64,000 nt of DNA, taken from Hippasteria phrygiana. Its lineage: Eukaryota; Echinodermata; Asteroidea; Valvatida; Goniasteridae. Every line of letters starts with the position of its first letter. The stretch's first letter is position 1. Shown here in pieces: positions 10,659-22,571 of this stretch. The notes beneath the pieces are model-generated. The model was given only the letters and a program-made list of their open reading frames with translations. It was not told where the DNA came from and did not search any database. Both the position numbers and the translations under genes were made by a program. The DNA lies in NCBI GenBank assembly GCA_037893225.1, contig JAZGUH010000718.1:1-64000 (forward strand). The letters are read 5' to 3'.

Positions 10659-12607
10659 GCCAGATCTAAGCTATCCATACATGTCAAAATTACTGAATTT
10701 GGTTGATATTTCATGCAATTATGAATGAGTAAAGCAAGTCCATACCCCAGGGAATTTGACATGCATGGAGCAATAAATAGACGGTAACATGTACACAGAT
10801 GTTGGCCGGGAAGAAAATAAACATTGCGAGGTTTGAATTTTCTCCACAAGTGTTAACTCTAAGAAGCCGCCGATAATTGCAACATGTAGCGCCAGATCTA
10901 AGCTATCCATACATGTCAAAATTACTGAATTTGGTTGATATTTCATGCAATTATGAATGAGTAAAGCAAGTCCATACCCCAGGGAATTTGACAGGCATGG
11001 AGCAATAAATAAAAGGTAATCTGCACACAGATGGTGGCCGGGAAGAAAATAAACATTGCGAGGTTTGAATTTTCTCCACAAGTGTTAACTCTAAGAAGCC
11101 GCCGATAATTGCAACATGTAGCGCCAGATCTAAGCTATCCATACATGTCAAAATTACTGAATTTGGTTGATATTTCATGCAATTATGAATGAGTAAAGCA
11201 AGTCATACCCTAGGGAATTTGACAGGCATGGAGCAATAAATAGAAGGTAATATGCACACAGATGTTGGCCGGAAAGAAAATAAACATTGCGAGGTTTGAA
11301 TTTTCTCCACAAGTTTTAACTCTAAGAAGCCGCCGATAATTGCAACATGTAGCGCCAGATCTAAGCTATCCATACATGTCAAAATTACTGAATTTGGTTG
11401 ATATTTCATGCAATTATGAATGAGTAAAGCAAGTCCATACCCCAGGGATTTTGACAGGCATGGAGCAATAAATAGGAGGTAATCTGCACACAGATGGTGG
11501 CCAGGAAGAAAATAAACATTGCGAGGTTTGAATTTTCTCCACAAGTGTTAACTCTAAGAAGCCGCCGATAATTGCAACATGTAGCGCCAGATCTAAGCTA
11601 TCCATACATGTCAAAATTACTGAATTTGGTTGATATTTCATGCAATTATGAATGAGTAAAGCAAGTCCATACCCCAGGGAATTTGACAGGCATGGAGCAA
11701 TAAATAGACGGTAATATGCACACAGATGGTGGCCGGGAAGAAAATAAACATTGCGAGGTTTGAATTTTCTCCACAAGTTTTAACTCTAAGAAGCCGCCGA
11801 TAATTGCAACATGTAGCGCCAGATCTAAGCTATCCATACATGTCAAAATTACTGAATTTGGTTGATATTTCATGCAATTATGAATGAGTAAAGCAAGTCA
11901 TACCCCAGGGAATTTGACAGGCATGGGGCAATAAATAGAAGGTAATATGCACACAGATGTTGGCCGGAAAGAAAATAAACATTGCGAGGTTTGAATTTTC
12001 TCCACAAGTTTTAACTCTAAGAAGCCGCCGATAATTGCAACATGTAGCGCCAGATCTAAGCTATCCATACATGTCAAAATTACTGAATTTGGTTGATATT
12101 TCATGCAATTATGAATGAGTAAAGCAAGTCCATACCCCAGGGATTTTGACAGGCATGGAGCAATAAATAGGAGGTAATCTGCACACAGATAGTGGCCAGG
12201 AAGAAAATAAACATTGCGAGGTTTGAATTTTCTCCACAAGTGTTAACTCTAAGAAGCCGCCGATAATTGCAACATGTAGCGCCAGATCTAAGCTATCCAT
12301 ACATGTCAACATTACTGAATTTGGTTGATATTTCATGCAATTATGAATGAGTAAAGCAAGTCCATACCCCAGGGAATTTGACAGGCATGGAGCAATAAAT
12401 AAAAGGTAATCTGCACACAGATGGTGGCCAGGAAGAAAATAAACATTGCGAGGTTTGAATTTTCTCCACAAGTGTTAACTCTAAGAAGCCGCCGATAATT
12501 GCAACATGTAGCGCCAGATCTAAGCTATCCATACATGTCAAAATTACTGAATTTGGTTGATATTTCATGCAATTATGAATGAGTAAAGCAAGTCCATACC
12601 CCAGGGA
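9658..12607. repeat. Segmental copy 1 of a 43-monomer-offset (9,964-bp) pair
   Basis: About 2.95 kb here recurs at 19,622-22,571. Both copies share an unusual G-like monomer with agacgg before taatatgc (near 11,706 and 21,670) and the atagtgg state (12,190 and 22,154). The left limit is set by the aatataaac state at 9,657, absent at 19,621. The right limit is set by gggaatt at 12,608 against gggattt at 22,572. Confidence 0.82.
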
Positions 12608-13208
12608 ATTTGACATGCATGGAGCAATAAATAGACGGTAACATGTACACAGATGTTGGCCGGAAAGAAAATAAACATTGCGAGGTTTGAATTTTCTCCA
12701 CAAGTGTTAACTCTAAGAAGCCGCCGATAATTGCAACATGTAGCGCCAGATCTAAGCTATCCATACATGTCAAAATTACTGAATTTGGTTGATATTTCAT
12801 GCAATTATGAATGAGTAAAGCAAGTCCATACCCCAGGGATTTTGACAGGCATGGAACAATAAATAGGAGGTAATCTGCACACAGATGGTGGCCAGGAAGA
12901 AAATAAACATTGCGAGGTTTGAATTTTCTCCACAAGTGTTAACTCTAAGAAGCCGCCGATAATTGCAACATGTAGCGCCAGATCTAAGCTATCCATACAT
13001 GTCAACATTACTGAATTTGGTTGATATTTCATGCAATTATGAATGAGTAAAGCAAGTCCATACCCCAGGGAATTTGACAGGCATGGAGCAATAAATAAAA
13101 GGTAATCTGCACACAGATGGTGGCCGGGAAGAAAATAAACATTGCGAGGTTTGAATTTTCTCCACAAGTGTTAACTCTAAGAAGCCGCCGATAATTGCAA
13201 CATGTAGC

Positions 13209-13440
13209 GCCAGATCTAAGCTATCCATACATGTCAACATTACTGAATTTGGTTGATATTTCATGCAATTATGAATGAGTAAAGCAAGTCCATACCCCAG
13301 GGAATTTGACATGCATAGAGCAATAAATAGACGGTAACATGGACACAGATGGTGGCCGGAAAGAAAATAAACATTGCGAGGTTTGAATTTTCTCCACAAG
13401 TTTTAACTCTAAGAAGCCGCCGATAATTGCAACATGTAGC
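13209..13440 (+). repeat. Exemplar monomer type F (232 bp, gcatagag form)
   Basis: Type F has acatgcatagag at register 101-112, agacgg, taacatggac, ggtgg, ccggaaag and agtttt, and starts with caacatt. It occurs singly, next to a D monomer, at about 13.2, 26.4, 31.8, 34.1, 35.9, 44.3 and 51.5 kb. Copies at 26,530, 31,862 and 34,179 share a private gagtaata state. Related forms with tgtacac and gttgg occur at about 0.9, 2.3, 5.6, 61.2 and 63.8 kb. Confidence 0.93.
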
Positions 13441-13672
13441 GCCAGATCTAAGCTATCCATACATGTCAAAATTACTGAATTTGGTTGATATTTCATGCAA
13501 TTATGAATGAGTAAAGCAAGTCCATACCCCAGGGAATTTGACATGCATGGAGCAATAAATAGACGGTAACATGTACACAGATGTTGGCCGGAAAGAAAAT
13601 AAACATTGCGAGGTTTGAATTTTCTCCACAAGTGTTAACTCTAAGAAGCCGCCGATAATTGCAACATGTAGC
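13441..13672 (+). repeat. Exemplar monomer type D (232 bp, acatgcatgg form)
   Basis: Type D has acatgcatgg at register 101-110 (an NsiI site), agacgg at 120-126, taacatgtac at 127-136 (a third acatgt palindrome), gttgg, ccggaaag and agtgtt. A marked subform has ccgtaaag at register 148-155, followed by ctatcaatac in the next monomer. This pair of changes occurs together at 18,919/19,018, 25,409/25,508, 30,741/30,840 and 33,058/33,157. Confidence 0.95.
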
Positions 13673-13904
13673 GCCAGATCTAAGCTATCCATACATGTCA
13701 AAATTACTGAATTTGGTTGATATTTCATGCAATTATGAATGAGTAAAGCAAGTCCATACCCCAGGGAATTTGACAGGCATGGAGCAATAAATAGAAGGTA
13801 ATATGCACACAGATGGTGGCCGGGAAGAAAATAAACATTGCGAGGTTTGAATTTTCTCCACAAGTTTTAACTCTAAGAAGCCGCCGATAATTGCAACATG
13901 TAGC
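13673..13904 (+). repeat. Exemplar monomer type G (232 bp, B/A mosaic)
   Basis: Type G keeps cc at register 82-83 and aggcatggag. It has the B-like agaagg and taatatgc, then the A-like ggtgg and ccgggaag, then the B-like agtttt. It therefore reads as a mosaic of A and B states. G precedes E in both the 8-mer and the hexamer [G E C' A' D A]. A subform with gcacgg at register 105-110 is found only at 23,280 and 28,612. Confidence 0.92.
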
Positions 13905-14135
13905 GCCAGATCTAAGCTATCCATACATGTCAAAATTACTGAATTTGGTTGATATTTCATGCAATTATGAATGAGTAAAGCAAGTCATACCCCAGGGAAT
14001 TTGACAGGCATGGGGCAATAAATAGAAGGTAATATGCACACAGATGTTGGCCGGAAAGAAAATAAACATTGCGAGGTTTGAATTTTCTCCACAAGTTTTA
14101 ACTCTAAGAAGCCGCCGATAATTGCAACATGTAGC

Positions 14136-14367
14136 GCCAGATCTAAGCTATCCATACATGTCAAAATTACTGAATTTGGTTGATATTTCATGCAATTATG
14201 AATGAGTAAAGCAAGTCCATACCCCAGGGATTTTGACAGGCATGGAGCAATAAATAGGAGGTAATCTGCACACAGATAGTGGCCAGGAAGAAAATAAACA
14301 TTGCGAGGTTTGAATTTTCTCCACAAGTGTTAACTCTAAGAAGCCGCCGATAATTGCAACATGTAGC
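14136..14367 (+). repeat. Exemplar monomer type C' (232 bp, atagtgg form)
   Basis: C' is type C with a further g-to-a change at register 143 (atagtgg instead of atggtgg). It follows an E monomer in every case I checked between 12 and 54 kb. It belongs to the hexamer [G E C' A' D A] and to the 8-mer at 13.4-17.2 kb, whereas plain C belongs to the other hexamer. The linkage makes it a useful tracer of one HOR lineage. Confidence 0.93.
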
Positions 14368-15293
14368 GCCAGATCTAAGCTATCCATACATGTCAACATT
14401 ACTGAATTTGGTTGATATTTCATGCAATTATGAATGAGTAAAGCAAGTCCATACCCCAGGGAATTTGACATGCATGGAGCAATAAATAGACGGTAACATG
14501 TACACAGATGTTGGCCGGAAAGAAAATAAACATTGCGAGGTTTGAATTTTCTCCACAAGTGTTAACTCTAAGAAGCCGCCGATAATTGCAACATGTAGCG
14601 CCAGATCTAAGCTATCCATACATGTCAAAATTACTGAATTTGGTTGATATTTCATGCAATTATGAATGAGTAAAGCAAGTCATACCCTAGGGAATTTGAC
14701 AGGCATGGAGCAATAAATAGAAGGTAATATGCACACAGATGTTGGCCGGAAAGAAAATAAACATTGCGAGGTTTGAATTTTCTCCACAAGTTTTAACTCT
14801 AAGAAGCCGCCGATAATTGCAACATGTAGCGCCAGATCTAAGCTATCCATACATGTCAAAATTACTGAATTTGGTTGATATTTCATGCAATTATGAATGA
14901 GTAAAGCAAGTCCATACCCCAGGGAATTTGACAGGCATGGAGCAATAAATAAAAGGTAATCTGCACACAGATGGTGCCCGGGAAGAAAATAAACATTGCG
15001 AGGTTTGAATTTTCTCCACAAGTGTTAACTCTAAGAAGCCGCCGATAATTGCAACATGTAGCGCCAGATCTAAGCTATCCATACATGTCAAAATTACTGA
15101 ATTTGGTTGATATTTCATGCAATTATGAATGAGTAAAGCAAGTCATACCCTAGGGAATTTGACAGGCATGGAGCAATAAATAGAAGGTAATATGCACACA
15201 GATGTTGGCCGGAAAGAAAATAAACATTGCGAGGTTTGAATTTTCTCCACAAGTTTTAACTCTAAGAAGCCGCCGATAATTGCAACATGTAGC

Positions 15294-17146
15294 GCCAGAT
15301 CTAAGCTATCCATACATGTCAAAATTACTGAATTTGGTTGATATTTCATGCAATTATGAATGAGTAAAGCAAGTCCATACCCCAGGGAATTTGACATGCA
15401 TGGAGCAATAAATAGACGGTAACATGTACACAGATGTTGGCCGGAAAGAAAATAAACATTGCGAGGTTTGAATTTTCTCCACAAGTGTTAACTCTAAGAA
15501 GCCGCCGATAATTGCAACATGTAGCGCCAGATCTAAGCTATCCATACATGTCAAAATTACTGAATTTGGTTGATATTTCATGCAATTATGAATGAGTAAA
15601 GCAAGTCCATACCCCAGGGAATTTGACAGGCATGGAGCAATAAATAGAAGGTAATATGCACACAGATGGTGGCCGGGAAGAAAATAAACATTGCGAGGTT
15701 TGAATTTTCTCCACAAGTTTTAACTCTAAGAAGCCGCCGATAATTGCAACATGTAGCGCCAGATCTAAGCTATCCATACATGTCAAAATTACTGAATTTG
15801 GTTGATATTTCATGCAATTATGAATGAGTAAAGCAAGTCATACCCCAGGGAATTTGACAGGCATGGGGCAATAAATAGAAGGTAATATGCACACAGATGT
15901 TGGCCGGAAAGAAAATAAACATTGCGAGGTTTGAATTTTCTCCACAAGTTTTAACTCTAAGAAGCCGCCGATAATTGCAACATGTAGCGCCAGATCTAAG
16001 CTATCCATACATGTCAAAATTACTGAATTTGGTTGATATTTCATGCAATTATGAATGAGTAAAGCAAGTCCATACCCCAGGGATTTTGACAGGCATGGAG
16101 CAATAAATAGGAGGTAATCTGCACACAGATAGTGGCCAGGAAGAAAATAAACATTGCGAGGTTTGAATTTTCTCCACAAGTGTTAACTCTAAGAAGCCGC
16201 CGATAATTGCAACATGTAGCGCCAGATCTAAGCTATCCATACATGTCAACATTACTGAATTTGGTTGATATTTCATGCAATTATGAATGAGTAAAGCAAG
16301 TCCATACCCCAGGGAATTTGACATGCATGGAGCAATAAATAGACGGTAACATGTACACAGATGTTGGCCGGAAAGAAAATAAACATTGCGAGGTTTGAAT
16401 TTTCTCCACAAGTGTTAACTCTAAGAAGCCGCCGATAATTGCAACATGTAGCGCCAGATCTAAGCTATCCATACATGTCAAAATTACTGAATTTGGTTGA
16501 TATTTCATGCAATTATGAATGAGTAAAGCAAGTCATACCCTAGGGAATTTGACAGGCATGGAGCAATAAATAGAAGGTAATATGCACACAGATGTTGGCC
16601 GGAAAGAAAATAAACATTGCGAGGTTTGAATTTTCTCCACAAGTTTTAACTCTAAGAAGCCGCCGATAATTGCAACATGTAGCGCCAGATCTAAGCTATC
16701 CATACATGTCAAAATTACTGAATTTGGTTGATATTTCATGCAATTATGAATGAGTAAAGCAAGTCCATACCCCAGGGAATTTGACAGGCATGGAGCAATA
16801 AATAAAAGGTAATCTGCACACAGATGGTGCCCGGGAAGAAAATAAACATTGCGAGGTTTGAATTTTCTCCACAAGTGTTAACTCTAAGAAGCCGCCGATA
16901 ATTGCAACATGTAGCGCCAGATCTAAGCTATCCATACATGTCAAAATTACTGAATTTGGTTGATATTTCATGCAATTATGAATGAGTAAAGCAAGTCATA
17001 CCCTAGGGAATTTGACAGGCATGGAGCAATAAATAGAAGGTAATATGCACACAGATGTTGGCCGGAAAGAAAATAAACATTGCGAGGTTTGAATTTTCTC
17101 CACAAGTTTTAACTCTAAGAAGCCGCCGATAATTGCAACATGTAGC
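15294..17146. repeat. 8-mer HOR unit (1,853 bp), copy 2
   Basis: Repeats copy 1 in the same order, with the SmaI-creating change at 16,830, exactly 1,853 bp from 14,977. A partial third copy follows after one D monomer. Confidence 0.9.
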
Positions 17147-18303
17147 GCCAGATCTAAGCTATCCATACATGTCAAAATTACTGAATTTGGTTGATATTTC
17201 ATGCAATTATGAATGAGTAAAGCAAGTCCATACCCCAGGGAATTTGACATGCATGGAGCAATAAATAGACGGTAACATGTACACAGATGTTGGCCGGAAA
17301 GAAAATAAACATTGCGAGGTTTGAATTTTCTCCACAAGTGTTAACTCTAAGAAGCCGCCGATAATTGCAACATGTAGCGCCAGATCTAAGCTATCCATAC
17401 ATGTCAAAATTACTGAATTTGGTTGATATTTCATGCAATTATGAATGAGTAAAGCAAGTCCATACCCCAGGGAATTTGACATGCATGGAGCAATAAATAG
17501 ACGGTAACATGTACACAGATGTTGGCCGGAAAGAAAATAAACATTGCGAGGTTTGAATTTTCTCCACAAGTGTTAACTCTAAGAAGCCGCCGATAATTGC
17601 AACATGTAGCGCCAGATCTAAGCTATCCATACATGTCAAAATTACTGAATTTGGTTGATATTTCATGCAATTATGAATGAGTAAAGCAAGTCATACCCTA
17701 GGGAATTTGACAGGCATGGAGCAATAAATAGAAGGTAATATGCACACAGATGTTGGCCGGAAAGAAAATAAACATTGCGAGGTTTGAATTTTCTCCACAA
17801 GTTTTAACTCTAAGAAGCCGCCGATAATTGCAACATGTAGCGCCAGATCTAAGCTATCCATACATGTCAAAATTACTGAATTTGGTTGATATTTCATGCA
17901 ATTATGAATGAGTAAAGCAAGTCCATACCCCAGGGAATTTGACAGGCATGGAGCAATAAATAAAAGGTAATCTGCACACAGATGGTGCCCGGGAAGAAAA
18001 TAAACATTGCGAGGTTTGAATTTTCTCCACAAGTGTTAACTCTAAGAAGCCGCCGATAATTGCAACATGTAGCGCCAGATCTAAGCTATCCATACATGTC
18101 AAAATTACTGAATTTGGTTGATATTTCATGCAATTATGAATGAGTAAAGCAAGTCATACCCTAGGGAATTTGACAGGCATGGAGCAATAAATAGAAGGTA
18201 ATATGCACACAGATGTTGGCCGGAAAGAAAATAAACATTGCGAGGTTTGAATTTTCTCCACAAGTGTTAACTCTAAGAAGCCGCCGATAATTGCAACATG
18301 TAG
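17147..18303. repeat. 8-mer HOR unit, shortened third copy
   Basis: The order is D D B As B, so G, E and C' are missing relative to the full unit. The SmaI-creating change is at 17,988, 1,158 bp (five monomers) from the previous one. The last B has agtgtt instead of agtttt and leads into two Ac monomers, where the 8-mer series ends. Confidence 0.87.
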
Positions 18304-19621
18304 CGCCAGATCTAAGCTATCCATACATGTCAACATTACTGAATTTGGTTGATATTTCATGCAATTATGAATGAGTAAAGCAAGTCCATACCCCAGGGAA
18401 TTTGACAGGCATGGAGCAATAAATAAAAGGTAATCTGCACACAGATGGTGGCCGGGAAGAAAATAAACATTGCGAGGTTTGAATTTTCTCCACAAGTGTT
18501 AACTCTAAGAAGCCGCCGATAATTGCAACATGTAGCGCCAGATCTAAGCTATCCATACATGTCAACATTACTGAATTTGGTTGATATTTCATGCAATTAT
18601 GAATGAGTAAAGCAAGTCCATACCCCAGGGAATTTGACAGGCATGGAGCAATAAATAAAAGGTAATCTGCACACAGATGGTGGCCGGGAAGAAAATAAAC
18701 ATTGCGAGGTTTGAATTTTCTCCACAAGTGTTAACTCTAAGAAGCCGCCGATAATTGCAACATGTAGCGCCAGATCTAAGCTATCCATACATGTCAAAAT
18801 TACTGAATTTGGTTGATATTTCATGCAATTATGAATGAGTAAAGCAAGTCCATACCCCAGGGAATTTGACATGCATGGAGCAATAAATAGACGGTAACAT
18901 GTACACAGATGTTGGCCGTAAAGAAAATAAACATTGCGAGGTTTGAATTTTCTCCACAAGTGTTAACTCTAAGAAGCCGCCGATAATTGCAACATGTAGC
19001 GCCAGATCTAAGCTATCAATACATGTCAAAATTACTGAATTTGGTTGATATTTCATGCAATTATGAATGAGTAAAGCAAGTCCATACCCCAGGGAATTTG
19101 ACAGGCATGGAGCAATAAATAAAAGGTAATCTGCACACAGATGGTGGCCGGGAAGAAAATAAACATTGCGAGGTTTGAATTTTCTCCACAAGTGTTAACT
19201 CTAAGAAGCCGCCGATAATTGCAACATGTAGCGCCAGATCTAAGCTATCCATACATGTCAAAATTACTGAATTTGGTTGATATTTCATGCAATTATGAAT
19301 GAGTAAAGCAAGTCATACCCTAGGGAATTTGACAGGCATGGAGCAATAAATAGAAGGTAATATGCACACAGATGTTGGCCGGAAAGAAAATAAACATTGC
19401 GAGGTTTGAATTTTCTCCACAAGTTTTAACTCTAAGAAGCCGCCGATAATTGCAACATGTAGCGCCAGATCTAAGCTATCCATACATGTCAAAATTACTG
19501 AATTTGGTTGATATTTCATGCAATTATGAATGAGTAAAGCAAGTCCATACCCCAGGGATTTTGACAGGCATGGAACAATAAATAGGAGGTAATCTGCACA
19601 CAGATGGTGGCCAGGAAGAAA

Positions 19622-22571
19622 ATAAACATTGCGAGGTTTGAATTTTCTCCACAAGTGTTAACTCTAAGAAGCCGCCGATAATTGCAACATGTAGCGCCAG
19701 ATCTAAGCTATCCATACATGTCAAAATTACTGAATTTGGTTGATATTTCATGCAATTATGAATGAGTAAAGCAAGTCCATACCCCAGGGAATTTGACAGG
19801 CATGGAGCAATAAATAAAAGGTAATCTGCACACAGATGGTGGCCGGGAAGAAAATAAACATTGCGAGGTTTGAATTTTCTCCACAAGTGTTAACTCTAAG
19901 AAGCCGCCGATAATTGCAACATGTAGCGCCAGATCTAAGCTATCCATACATGTCAAAATTACTGAATTTGGTTGATATTTCATGCAATTATGAATGAGTA
20001 AAGCAAGTCATACCCTAGGGAATTTGACAGGCATGGAGCAATAAATAGAAGGTAATATGCACACAGATGTTGGCCGGAAAGAAAATAAACATTGCGAGGT
20101 TTGAATTTTCTCCACAAGTTTTAACTCTAAGAAGCCGCCGATAATTGCAACATGTAGCGCCAGATCTAAGCTATCCATACATGTCAAAATTACTGAATTT
20201 GGTTGATATTTCATGCAATTATGAATGAGTAAAGCAAGTCCATACCCCAGGGATTTTGACAGGCATGGAGCAATAAATAGGAGGTAATCTGCACACAGAT
20301 GGTGGCCAGGAAGAAAATAAACATTGCGAGGTTTGAATTTTCTCCACAAGTGTTAACTCTAAGAAGCCGCCGATAATTGCAACATGTAGCGCCAGATCTA
20401 AGCTATCCATACATGTCAACATTACTGAATTTGGTTGATATTTCATGCAATTATGAATGAGTAAAGCAAGTCCATACCCCAGGGAATTTGACAGGCATGG
20501 AGCAATAAATAAAAGGTAATCTGCACACAGATGGTGGCCGGGAAGAAAATAAACATTGCGAGGTTTGAATTTTCTCCACAAGTGTTAACTCTAAGAAGCC
20601 GCCGATAATTGCAACATGTAGCGCCAGATCTAAGCTATCCATACATGTCAAAATTACTGAATTTGGTTGATATTTCATGCAATTATGAATGAGTAAAGCA
20701 AGTCCATACCCCAGGGAATTTGACATGCATGGAGCAATAAATAGACGGTAACATGTACACAGATGTTGGCCGGGAAGAAAATAAACATTGCGAGGTTTGA
20801 ATTTTCTCCACAAGTGTTAACTCTAAGAAGCCGCCGATAATTGCAACATGTAGCGCCAGATCTAAGCTATCCATACATGTCAAAATTACTGAATTTGGTT
20901 GATATTTCATGCAATTATGAATGAGTAAAGCAAGTCCATACCCCAGGGAATTTGACAGGCATGGAGCAATAAATAAAAGGTAATCTGCACACAGATGGTG
21001 GCCGGGAAGAAAATAAACATTGCGAGGTTTGAATTTTCTCCACAAGTGTTAACTCTAAGAAGCCGCCGATAATTGCAACATGTAGCGCCAGATCTAAGCT
21101 ATCCATACATGTCAAAATTACTGAATTTGGTTGATATTTCATGCAATTATGAATGAGTAAAGCAAGTCATACCCTAGGGAATTTGACAGGCATGGAGCAA
21201 TAAATAGAAGGTAATATGCACACAGATGTTGGCCGGAAAGAAAATAAACATTGCGAGGTTTGAATTTTCTCCACAAGTTTTAACTCTAAGAAGCCGCCGA
21301 TAATTGCAACATGTAGCGCCAGATCTAAGCTATCCATACATGTCAAAATTACTGAATTTGGTTGATATTTCATGCAATTATGAATGAGTAAAGCAAGTCC
21401 ATACCCCAGGGATTTTGACAGGCATGGAGCAATAAATAGGAGGTAATCTGCACACAGATGGTGGCCAGGAAGAAAATAAACATTGCGAGGTTTGAATTTT
21501 CTCCACAAGTGTTAACTCTAAGAAGCCGCCGATAATTGCAACATGTAGCGCCAGATCTAAGCTATCCATACATGTCAAAATTACTGAATTTGGTTGATAT
21601 TTCATGCAATTATGAATGAGTAAAGCAAGTCCATACCCCAGGGAATTTGACAGGCATGGAGCAATAAATAGACGGTAATATGCACACAGATGGTGGCCGG
21701 GAAGAAAATAAACATTGCGAGGTTTGAATTTTCTCCACAAGTTTTAACTCTAAGAAGCCGCCGATAATTGCAACATGTAGCGCCAGATCTAAGCTATCCA
21801 TACATGTCAAAATTACTGAATTTGGTTGATATTTCATGCAATTATGAATGAGTAAAGCAAGTCATACCCCAGGGAATTTGACAGGCATGGGGCAATAAAT
21901 AGAAGGTAATATGCACACAGATGTTGGCCGGAAAGAAAATAAACATTGCGAGGTTTGAATTTTCTCCACAAGTTTTAACTCTAAGAAGCCGCCGATAATT
22001 GCAACATGTAGCGCCAGATCTAAGCTATCCATACATGTCAAAATTACTGAATTTGGTTGATATTTCATGCAATTATGAATGAGTAAAGCAAGTCCATACC
22101 CCAGGGATTTTGACAGGCATGGAGCAATAAATAGGAGGTAATCTGCACACAGATAGTGGCCAGGAAGAAAATAAACATTGCGAGGTTTGAATTTTCTCCA
22201 CAAGTGTTAACTCTAAGAAGCCGCCGATAATTGCAACATGTAGCGCCAGATCTAAGCTATCCATACATGTCAACATTACTGAATTTGGTTGATATTTCAT
22301 GCAATTATGAATGAGTAAAGCAAGTCCATACCCCAGGGAATTTGACAGGCATGGAGCAATAAATAAAAGGTAATCTGCACACAGATGGTGGCCAGGAAGA
22401 AAATAAACATTGCGAGGTTTGAATTTTCTCCACAAGTGTTAACTCTAAGAAGCCGCCGATAATTGCAACATGTAGCGCCAGATCTAAGCTATCCATACAT
22501 GTCAAAATTACTGAATTTGGTTGATATTTCATGCAATTATGAATGAGTAAAGCAAGTCCATACCCCAGGGA
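19622..22571. repeat. Segmental copy 2 of the 43-monomer-offset pair
   Basis: Copy of 9,658-12,607, separated from it by the 8-mer domain and the marker-rich segment at 18.3-19.6 kb. Its right end runs into a C monomer with the ggaacaata state (22,588). Both edges lie inside monomers, in or next to the variable window, as expected when exchange happens between aligned homologous monomers. Confidence 0.82.

Larger units (their letters stand above)
13441..15293. repeat. 8-mer HOR unit (1,853 bp), copy 1
   Basis: The order is D G E C' Dc B As B, with three 231-bp monomers. As is an A monomer with a private gtgcccggg change (c at 14,977) that creates a SmaI site. The whole unit repeats immediately at 15,294. 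Confidence 0.9.
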
